DNA of 64,000 nt from Planctomycetaceae bacterium (lineage in GTDB: Bacteria; Planctomycetota; Planctomycetia; Planctomycetales; Planctomycetaceae), in contig CP051247.1 of assembly GCA_017795105.1 (NCBI GenBank), positions 124,001-188,000 on the forward strand, read 5' to 3'. The stretch's first letter is position 1; every line of letters starts with the position of its first letter. Position numbers and translations under genes: made by a program. Shown here piece by piece: positions 57,476-64,000 of the stretch. Under the pieces are notes generated by a model. It saw nothing but the letters and a program-made list of their open reading frames with translations. It made no database searches and was not told the origin of the DNA.

Positions 57476-57925
57476 ATGCGCATCTGGGTCGACGCCGATG
57501 CCTGTCCGCGAGAAATTCGAGAGCTGCTTTTTCGGGCAGCCACTCGCCGCGAAGTCCCCATTACGCTCGTCGCCAATCAGCCGGTCCGCGTTCCCAAGTC
57601 CCGCTTCATCGACACGATTCGAGTCGGAGCAGGAGCGAACGTTGCTGATTACCGAATTCTGGAGCTCATGGAATCAGAAGATCTGGTCGTCACGGCCGAT
57701 GTTCCCCTCGCAGATGGCGTCGTCAAAGCCGGAGGACAGGCGCTCGATCCTCGTGGGCAGATGTACTCCGAAGCCAACATCGGCGAGCGGCTCGCAATGC
57801 GGGATCTGCTCGACGGGCTTCGCGGCATGGGAGAAGTCATGGGCGGTCCAGCCAGTTTCTCCGACAAGGATCGTCAGTCGTTCGCCAATCAACTCGACCG
57901 CTGGATCACTTCCCACCGAAAGTAG
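57476..57925 (+). CDS. UPF0178 (YaiI/YqxD) family protein
   Basis: A 149-residue protein close to the UPF0178 consensus: MRIWVDADACPREIRELLFRAATRREVPITLVAN, then RVGAGANVADYRILELMESEDLVVTADVPLADGVV and a terminal SFSDKDRQSFANQLDRW. The DxDACP start and the later TADVPLA acidic site resemble PIN-like nucleases, but the biochemical function is not known. It starts 4 bases after mocA, although the reason for the linkage is unclear. Confidence 0.93.
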   Translation: MRIWVDADACPREIRELLFRAATRREVPITLVANQPVRVPKSRFIDTIRVGAGANVADYRILELMESEDLVVTADVPLADGVVKAGGQALDPRGQMYSEANIGERLAMRDLLDGLRGMGEVMGGPASFSDKDRQSFANQLDRWITSHRK

Positions 57926-58014
57926 TCGGCTCGCCTGTTGATTGCTGGAAAAACTCTGGTCGAATAGAGAAGGACCTGGAGCACGGCCCCGATGACGATA
58001 CGGAGTGACTGTTG

Positions 58015-58455
58015 ATGGACATTATCTGGAGCGACATTCTCATTCGCCTGGCGGCGGCCATCTTCTGCGGAGGACTCGTCGGCTGGGAACGCGCCCGACA
58101 GGAAAAAGCCGCCGGATTGCGGACACACATGCTTGTCTCACTCGGCTCGGCGGCATTCACGCTGATCGCTCTGGAGCTGCCGAAATCCTACGCGGAAATG
58201 CCCAAAGTCGAGATGGACCCGACCCGCATCGTGCAGGGGATCATCGGCGGAATTGGCTTCTTAGGGGCCGGAGCGATCTTCCGGAATCGGTCGACCATTC
58301 ACGGTCTGACCACGGCCTCGGGGATCTGGGTTATCGCCGCAGCCGGCGTCGCCTGTGGATTCGGTTTTTTCATTCTGGCGATCCCTCTGGCCGTGATGGT
58401 CGCATTGATCAACGGTTTCTTCGTTCTAATCGATCCCAAGAAGGAGCCTCAATAA
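58015..58455 (+). CDS. MgtC/SapB-family membrane protein
   Basis: A 146-residue protein with the MgtC N-terminal membrane domain: LIRLAAAIFCGGLVGWERARQEKAAGLRTHMLVSLGSAAFTLIA, then RIVQGIIGGIGFLGAGAIFRNRSTIHGLTTASGIWVIAAAGVACG. It has four to five helices and no C-terminal ACT-like extension. Family members support growth in low Mg2+ or inhibit ATP synthase. ATG 58015 is used, with TTG 58012 as an alternative. Convergent with the gamma-glutamyltransferase gene with 35 bases between stops and no evident terminator. Confidence 0.92.
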   Translation: MDIIWSDILIRLAAAIFCGGLVGWERARQEKAAGLRTHMLVSLGSAAFTLIALELPKSYAEMPKVEMDPTRIVQGIIGGIGFLGAGAIFRNRSTIHGLTTASGIWVIAAAGVACGFGFFILAIPLAVMVALINGFFVLIDPKKEPQ

Positions 58456-58490
58456 TCGGCATCCGATGACCGACGGGCTGAGGATCTCAT

Positions 58491-60269
58491 TCAGGGCGCG
58501 GTCGACTCGGTGACTGGAACTGCTGCGACACTTCGAGCCGAGCCGCCACGTCGCCAATCCGCCACCCCGGTTGCAATTCCAGTCTTCAGATCGATCGAGA
58601 TTGAGTGGGCAGAGCCCTGGCGATAGCCGGTGGAAAGCCGGACTTCGTGTCCACGTTCCTCTAGTTCAGCGGCGATTTGCCGAGCCTCGCCATCATCGAG
58701 CGACTCCAGGCGAAGATGATCTGGGAACCACTGGTGGTGGAATCGCCAGCCGTCCACCGCTTCCGGCAACGGCCGGTTGAACTCCAGAGTTTGCACCAGA
58801 ATTTCGAAGACGGTATTGATGATCGTCCGACCGCCGGGGCTGCCGGTGATCAGTCGCACGTTCTCTCCCTGCTTGACGATCGTGGGAGATTGCGAAGAGA
58901 GCATCCGCTTGCCGGGCGCCATTTGATTGGGCTCAGTCCCAATCGCCCCCTGCGTATTTGTGTAACCTGGATACCAGTTGAAATCTCCCATTTCATTGTT
59001 GAGGAGAAACCCCGCGCCCTCGACGACAATCCGCGAGCCGTAAGATTGCTCGAGCGTATAGGTATTGCTGACCGCCATTCCGTTTGCATCGATCACGGAG
59101 AAATGCGTCGTCTGTGGGCTTTCGTACGAACCTTCGGAGATTTCGATCTCCCCGGCGATCGACTCGCTCGACGTGGCCTCCTGGCGATCAATCGTTGCGG
59201 CCAGTTCTGCAGCTCGATCCCGTGAGAACTTGTCTCGCAGCTCCGTATTGATCGGCTGATCTCCGAGGTGAGCGGCTCGCTCCCGAAAAGCTCTCCGCAT
59301 GATCTCGCTGAGAAGATGGATTTGTTCGGTGGTCCAGAATCTGTCTGAAGAGGATGTCAACTCCAGCGCCTCAACCATCTGCATCTCTAGAATGACAGTC
59401 AGTCCACCGGAACTCGGAGGAGGGGCTCCGTAGATCGTGAACTCCCGAAAGCGACCACTCACTGCTGGCTTCACGAGTGCTTTGTACTCTTGGAGATCTT
59501 CCCGTGTAATGAGACCTTCGCTGCGCTGCATCTCTGCGACTATCTGATCAGCGATCGCTCCTTCATAGAACGCGGCTGGGCCATGTTCGGCAATCAGTTC
59601 GAGGGTCTCGGCCAGATCGGACTGAATGAGTCGATCGCCAGCTCGCCATTTCCGTCCGTCCGGATGCCCGTAGACGCGGCGGAATTCCGCGAACTGAGCG
59701 TCTGTTCGCACGCGTTCCCGTGTCAGGTAGGAATTCAGCGACCACGCCAGAAACTCATCAACTTCGACGCCTTCTCGTGCGAATCGGATCGCTGGCTCGA
59801 CAAGCTGTTTCCAGGGCAGGATCCCGTAACGCTGATGAGCGGCGGCCAGGCCGGCGACCGTACCAGGAACGCCTGCCATTCGGGCGTGATGACGATCGGT
59901 CCACCCAACGAAACTGTTCGCCGTCACGGACACCGGAGCCGTTTCCCGATAATCAACGCAAACGACGTCATCCTCGGGCGGCGCAATCATCATGAAACCA
60001 CCTCCCCCCAGGTTTCCCGCTTCCGGCCAGGTGACGGCCAGCACAAAGGCTGCGGTGACCGCTGCATCGACGGCGTTCCCGCCCTGGGCCAGGATCTCAC
60101 AGGCGGCTGCGGAGGCTTCATCAGTTTCGGAGACCACGATGCCGGATCTACTCTCGACCACTTCCACAGACTGGCGAGGTGGTCGCGTGATCGGTTCGGA
60201 TGCCCTCACTGCGGGAAGGCTGACCGGAGCGATGAAGACAACCAGGAGCGATAGAAATCGAAGCGTCAT
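58491..60269 (-). CDS. ggt: Gamma-glutamyltransferase (exported)
   Basis: A 592-residue GGT proenzyme with a Sec signal from MTLRFLSLLVVFIAPVSLPAVRAS. Large subunit: GGNAVDAAVTAAFVLAVTWPEAGNLGGGGFMMI and YRETAP (substrate Arg). Autocatalytic cleavage site: SPQTTHFSVIDANGMAVSNTYTLEQSYGS, with the Thr of QTTHFSV as nucleophile. Small subunit: AGFLLNNEMGDF, ASQSP-like SSQSPTIV and TGSPGGRTIINTV. It cleaves gamma-glutamyl bonds of glutathione or other gamma-glutamyl compounds in the periplasm. A 17-residue longer start at 60320 is less likely. Confidence 0.94.
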   Translation of the reverse strand: MTLRFLSLLVVFIAPVSLPAVRASEPITRPPRQSVEVVESRSGIVVSETDEASAAACEILAQGGNAVDAAVTAAFVLAVTWPEAGNLGGGGFMMIAPPEDDVVCVDYRETAPVSVTANSFVGWTDRHHARMAGVPGTVAGLAAAHQRYGILPWKQLVEPAIRFAREGVEVDEFLAWSLNSYLTRERVRTDAQFAEFRRVYGHPDGRKWRAGDRLIQSDLAETLELIAEHGPAAFYEGAIADQIVAEMQRSEGLITREDLQEYKALVKPAVSGRFREFTIYGAPPPSSGGLTVILEMQMVEALELTSSSDRFWTTEQIHLLSEIMRRAFRERAAHLGDQPINTELRDKFSRDRAAELAATIDRQEATSSESIAGEIEISEGSYESPQTTHFSVIDANGMAVSNTYTLEQSYGSRIVVEGAGFLLNNEMGDFNWYPGYTNTQGAIGTEPNQMAPGKRMLSSQSPTIVKQGENVRLITGSPGGRTIINTVFEILVQTLEFNRPLPEAVDGWRFHHQWFPDHLRLESLDDGEARQIAAELEERGHEVRLSTGYRQGSAHSISIDLKTGIATGVADWRRGGSARSVAAVPVTESTAP

Positions 60270-60576
60270 AGACAACGGGCTCCTCTGCAAAACTCGGGGC
60301 AGGTAGGACCCGTTCAGCATAACACGTTTTCATCGGTTGTGAGCAGAGAGCGAGCGAGTTTGCGAACTTGGTTCACTCCGTTCCAGAATTCGGTTAACCT
60401 GAAGACGGAGCGAATCCGCCTGCTGGCGCATCGAGCGACGGTGGCTCCGTCATCCAGAGAAGTGACTGCGAGCAAAGCTCTGTTTCTTCTCTGCTCCCCG
60501 CCGCGTCTGGTTTCCACAACCAGCGTGCCGCCCCACAGAAAAGCCTTCAGCAACTTCCCTCAGGAGTGCATCATCG
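60270..60576. other. Divergent promoter region, no gene seen
   Basis: About 300 bases between the gamma-glutamyltransferase and the PVC-type gene starts. Open frames through it have no family features. CAGGAG lies just upstream of the ATG at 60577. Confidence 0.5.
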
Positions 60577-63500
60577 ATGATGAAGCGTCTGTCTCTGTTC
60601 GCCAGCCTGCTTTTGACCTTTGCGACCGCGGCGTCCGCAGCAGATCAAGCCGCCGACTGGCAGATCCTCCAGGTCCCCGGTTCGTGGGAGTCCCAGGCAA
60701 AGGAACTCGAGTCGCTCGACGGATTCGCCTGGTATCGCTGCTATGTCAAAGTCCCGGAGAAGTGGACGCAATATTCCGAGGACATCGAGGAGTTCAGCGG
60801 GTCTAAGAATCTCTACGCTCAATCTGTGTCTCTGCTGGTTCGCCATGTCGCAGATGTCCACGAAGTGTTCGTCAACGGGCAGTCGATTGGAACAACTGGC
60901 AGTTTTCCCCCTGAATACAAGAGTGGGTACGACGACTTTCAACGGTGGAAAGTTCCCCCCGGAGTGCTCAAGAACAATGCCTACAACGTGATCGCATTTC
61001 GTGTCTACAACGAAAAGGGCGACGGCGGCTTTCTGGAGGAAGCTCCAGTGCTCATGGGATATTTCACCGAATGCACGCTGGCAGGTGACTGGCAGTTCCA
61101 GCCGGGCGACGATCCGAGCTGGGCAATCGCAGCAGTGGACCAGAAGCCTGAGGAAGCGGTCTACGAAGAGTTCACCATTTCCCGCTCTCAGCTCAATCGT
61201 CCCGAGAAACTGATTCGCGGCCGGAAACTCTCTCCCGCCGAATCGATGCAGAAAATGACGGTCTCGGAGGATCTCAAACTCGATCAGGTGTTGACTGAAC
61301 CAGACATCGCTCAACCGGTCGGTATGACCTTCGATGAACGGGGGCGACTCTGGGTGACCGAGTACCGTCAATACCCGTTTCCGGCCGGCATCAAAATCAT
61401 CAGCCGCGACAAGTACTATCGTGCCGTTTACGACAAACTCTCTCCGCCGCCACCAAATCACTTCAAGGGTATGGATCGCGTGACGGTGCATGAAGACACC
61501 GATGGTGACGGCACGTTCGACAGCCACAAAGCGGTTCTGGATGACCTCAACATCGCGGTCTCAGTCGCACATGGCCGCGGTGGTTTCTGGGTAATGAATC
61601 CGCCCTATCTCATGTTCTACCCCGACGCCGACCTCGACGACGTTCCCGACGGGGATCCCGTCGTTCACATCGAGGGCTTCGGCATGCAGGACACACACTC
61701 GGTGCCGAACGCCCTGCGCTGGGGGCCCGATGGCTGGCTCTATTTCGTCCAGGGAAGCACCGTCTCGTCCAACCTTCGCACACCAGACATGAAACCGGAT
61801 GAGTCCATTTACTGCGAGGCCAAAACGACGATTCGGTACCACCCCGAGACGAAGCGAATCGAATTATTTACCGAAGGGGGATACAACGCGTTCGGTTTCG
61901 ATTTCGACTCCAAGGGGCGGCTCTTCTGCGGCCAGAACGTTGGCAACGCCCGAGCAATTCACAATGTGCAGGGAGCCTATTACCCGAAGGGGGGGGCCAA
62001 TAAGTACGGTCCGGCTTCCAATCCCTACACCTTTGGAACGCTTGAGAAGATGGAGCATTCCCCAGAGACGCCCCGGTTCAATCATACCGTCGTCCGCTAT
62101 GAGGAAACCGGAATGCCGGCTCGCTTTCAGAGCAAGCTGGTCTCGGTCGACCCGCTGCATCAGAACGCCTACCTCACCGAGATGACTCCACAGGGATCAA
62201 CATTCCGCACCCAGGACGTCGACGAGCCACTCAAGAGCACCGATCTCGGCTTTCGCCCGGTTGTATTGCGGACCGGCCCCGATGGGGCGGTTTACATCGG
62301 CGACTTCTACGAGGAATTCATCGCCCACGGCCAGCACTATCAGGGACAGGTCGATCCCAATACCGGTCGCGTCTATCGGCTCCGAGCCCGGGACAACTAC
62401 CAGTATCCGGTTTTCAATCTGAACGAGAAGTCGACCGATGAACTCGTCGACCTGCTCGCACATCCGGCCAAATGGTATCGCCAGACGGCACTGCGGATGA
62501 TCGGAGATCGCAAGGATGCGAGCATCGTTCCTCGACTGAAAGAGCTGTTCCAGACCGGCGATTCCCAACTGGCTCTGGAAGCGTTCTGGGCTCTCAACCT
62601 GACAACTGGACTTGATGAAGCGACCGCCAGAGAAACGCTGGAACACTCAGATCCGTACGTGCGGCTCTGGACAGTCCGGTTACTCGGCGACGCGGGAAAT
62701 CTGACGACCGAGCTCGCCAGCCGTCTGATCGATCTGGCCGTGCAGGAACCGCACGTCGAAGTACGAAGCCAACTGGCATCGACGGCGAAACGACTGCCGG
62801 GTGAACAGGCCATTCCAATTCTCGAAGCACTCTATACGCACAAGCAAGATGTCGACGATCCTCACATTCCGCTTCTGATCTGGTGGGGAATCGAACGGTT
62901 CGCGGAGACCCATCGTGCAGAGATCCTGCAGATGTTCGAGAATCCGGACTTTGCACAGCAGCCGCTCGTCATCAGTTCGCTCCTCTCCCGACTGATGAAG
63001 CGTTACGCACTCGCCGGCGAGAGAGCTGACCTGCAGGCGTGTGTCACGCTGCTGAAGAAAACCCAATCCAAAGAGCCGCGACAACAGCTGTTGACCGGTT
63101 TTGAGGAAGCGTATCGCGGACGTTCGCTCAGCAGTATCCCGCGTGAACTGGCTGAAGAACTGACTGCATCCGGCGGCGGTTCTATCGTACTCCGAATGCG
63201 AATGGGGGATGAGGCGGCGATGGACCAGGCTCTGACGCGACTTGCCGCCCCGGATTCGAAGCCCGATGAACTGAAGGACATCGTGGCCGTGATTGGAGAA
63301 CTGAGAGATGAACGGGCCCTCGACAATCTGCTAGCCCTGATGCGAACAACGTCTGATGAAAACTTGCAGATCGGACTTCTCTCCGCTCTCCGCAACTACT
63401 CAGACCAACGTATCGGTGAAGTCGTCCTGGCTCGATTCGCTTCCCTGAACCCCGAGCCGCGTCAGGTTGCCGAAACCCTGCTTGTCAGTCGCGCAGGGTG

Positions 63501-64000
63501 GAGCAGGGCGTTGCTCGAAGCCGTGGAATCCGGAAAGGTGGAACCCGCATCGCTGCCTGCCGATACCGTTCGGAAGATGCTCATTCATCAGGATCCCGAG
63601 ATTAACCGCATCGTCGGAAAGTACTGGAAGCAGTTGCAGGATGCCTCCAGCGAGCAAATTCAGCAGCAGATCGCCCATGTCGAGCAGGTGCTCACCCAAG
63701 AGCCCGGGGACCTGTATCGCGGACGGGAAGTCTATCTGGAGACATGTGCGAAATGTCACGTGCTGTTTACCGATGGCAAACGCGTCGGGCCGGAGCTGAC
63801 TCAGTACAAGCGGGACGATCGACTGAGAATGGTGATCAACGTGGTCAACCCGAGCGCAGAGATCCGTGAAGGTTACGAGAACTATCTCGTGCTCGATATC
63901 GATGGACGAGTCACCACCGGGTTTCTCGTCGATCAGGACGAGCATGTAGTCGTCCTGCGTGGTGCCGATGGTCAGGATGTCACCATCGCACGAGACGACG
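60577..64000 (+). CDS. Exported PVC-type heme-binding protein with GH2-like jelly roll, N-terminal 1,141 codons
   Basis: Open from ATG 60577 to the window edge with no stop. A signal peptide (MMKRLSLFASLLLTFATAASA) is followed by a beta-sandwich resembling the sugar-binding domain of GH2 enzymes (about 28-190; WQILQVPGSWES, VHEVFVNGQSIGTTGSFPPEY, NVIAFRVYNEKGDGG). A beta-propeller dehydrogenase-like domain comes next (about 215-600; QPVGMTFDERGRLWVTEYRQYP, LRWGPDGWLYFVQGS, NAFGFDFDSKGRLFCGQN, LRTGPDGAVYIGDFYEEF). HEAT-like helical repeats follow (about 620-1000). Then a cytochrome c motif, ETCAKCHVLFTDGKRVGPELT (about residue 1060), and VVNPSAEIREGYENYLV. This layout is the planctomycete PVC-type CxxCH protein. 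Its electron acceptor and substrate are unknown. Confidence 0.9.
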   Translation, partial: MMKRLSLFASLLLTFATAASAADQAADWQILQVPGSWESQAKELESLDGFAWYRCYVKVPEKWTQYSEDIEEFSGSKNLYAQSVSLLVRHVADVHEVFVNGQSIGTTGSFPPEYKSGYDDFQRWKVPPGVLKNNAYNVIAFRVYNEKGDGGFLEEAPVLMGYFTECTLAGDWQFQPGDDPSWAIAAVDQKPEEAVYEEFTISRSQLNRPEKLIRGRKLSPAESMQKMTVSEDLKLDQVLTEPDIAQPVGMTFDERGRLWVTEYRQYPFPAGIKIISRDKYYRAVYDKLSPPPPNHFKGMDRVTVHEDTDGDGTFDSHKAVLDDLNIAVSVAHGRGGFWVMNPPYLMFYPDADLDDVPDGDPVVHIEGFGMQDTHSVPNALRWGPDGWLYFVQGSTVSSNLRTPDMKPDESIYCEAKTTIRYHPETKRIELFTEGGYNAFGFDFDSKGRLFCGQNVGNARAIHNVQGAYYPKGGANKYGPASNPYTFGTLEKMEHSPETPRFNHTVVRYEETGMPARFQSKLVSVDPLHQNAYLTEMTPQGSTFRTQDVDEPLKSTDLGFRPVVLRTGPDGAVYIGDFYEEFIAHGQHYQGQVDPNTGRVYRLRARDNYQYPVFNLNEKSTDELVDLLAHPAKWYRQTALRMIGDRKDASIVPRLKELFQTGDSQLALEAFWALNLTTGLDEATARETLEHSDPYVRLWTVRLLGDAGNLTTELASRLIDLAVQEPHVEVRSQLASTAKRLPGEQAIPILEALYTHKQDVDDPHIPLLIWWGIERFAETHRAEILQMFENPDFAQQPLVISSLLSRLMKRYALAGERADLQACVTLLKKTQSKEPRQQLLTGFEEAYRGRSLSSIPRELAEELTASGGGSIVLRMRMGDEAAMDQALTRLAAPDSKPDELKDIVAVIGELRDERALDNLLALMRTTSDENLQIGLLSALRNYSDQRIGEVVLARFASLNPEPRQVAETLLVSRAGWSRALLEAVESGKVEPASLPADTVRKMLIHQDPEINRIVGKYWKQLQDASSEQIQQQIAHVEQVLTQEPGDLYRGREVYLETCAKCHVLFTDGKRVGPELTQYKRDDRLRMVINVVNPSAEIREGYENYLVLDIDGRVTTGFLVDQDEHVVVLRGADGQDVTIARDD

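Noticed and set aside
60339..60806. 155-codon + strand frame running into the PVC-type gene
   Set aside because: It is out of frame with the signal peptide-bearing reading and has no features of its own.

Overview
This window comes from a planctomycete chromosome. The evidence is three DUF1559 pseudopilin-type genes with nearly identical N-termini, an ECF sigma factor fused to a Ser/Thr kinase, a secreted PVC-type heme protein, a secreted repeat protein with a planctomycete-style LEQRILLSG leader, several Tat- or Sec-exported sulfatase, sialidase and hydrolase genes, and an imuA-imuB-dnaE2 mutasome. The sequence is moderately GC-rich by eye (not computed). I see no rRNA, CRISPR array, insertion sequence or prophage. 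The only RNA gene candidate is a tRNA-Asn-like sequence with an abnormal anticodon loop.

Layout. 1-5.2 kb: a truncated PAS-domain gene, an Hsp20 remnant, a shortened baeRF-like protein, a DASS-family anion transporter and a GT39-type membrane glycosyltransferase with TPRs. 5.2-9.4 kb: two DUF1559 genes flanking the sigma-kinase fusion and an FdxA-type ferredoxin. 9.4-16.5 kb: the tRNA-like element, an ADP-ribosylglycohydrolase, a SUFU-like protein, two small membrane proteins, an SPFH protein, a diheme cytochrome of the thiosulfate dehydrogenase type with a CRP-like palindrome upstream, and a secreted protein built of three copies of an unrecognised domain of about 110 residues. 17.2-23.5 kb: imuA, imuB, dnaE2 and an SRAP gene, a translesion/SOS cassette interrupted by a hairpin-rich spacer. 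23.5-26.4 kb: a sialidase-like protein, a membrane C39-like peptidase and a PaiB-like protein. 26.5-30 kb: a catabolic operon (HPS/KGPDC-like enzyme, MDR dehydrogenase, TIM-barrel isomerase) divergent from a PAS-AraC regulator. 30-35.5 kb: a secreted FAD oxidoreductase overlapping a tandem sialidase-like protein, then a third DUF1559 gene.

36-42 kb holds the most unusual block: a free-standing acyl carrier protein, an FAD oxidoreductase, an adenylate-forming ligase, a condensation-type acyltransferase and an HTTM-like membrane protein, all on the + strand with short or overlapping junctions. It looks like a compact carrier-protein biosynthetic pathway whose product I cannot name. A Tat-exported protein of unknown function follows.

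43.8-51.5 kb is a + strand run of exported or metabolic enzymes (PHP phosphoesterase, amidohydrolase, DinB, a double alpha/beta hydrolase, a sulfatase and an aldo/keto reductase). 51.6-57.5 kb is a molybdenum hydroxylase operon (2Fe-2S, FAD and Mo subunits, XdhC, MocA) in which the FAD subunit lacks the extra [4Fe-4S] cysteines of PaoB-type homologues. The window ends with a UPF0178 protein, an MgtC-like protein, a gamma-glutamyltransferase and the first 1,141 codons of a PVC-type heme-binding protein.
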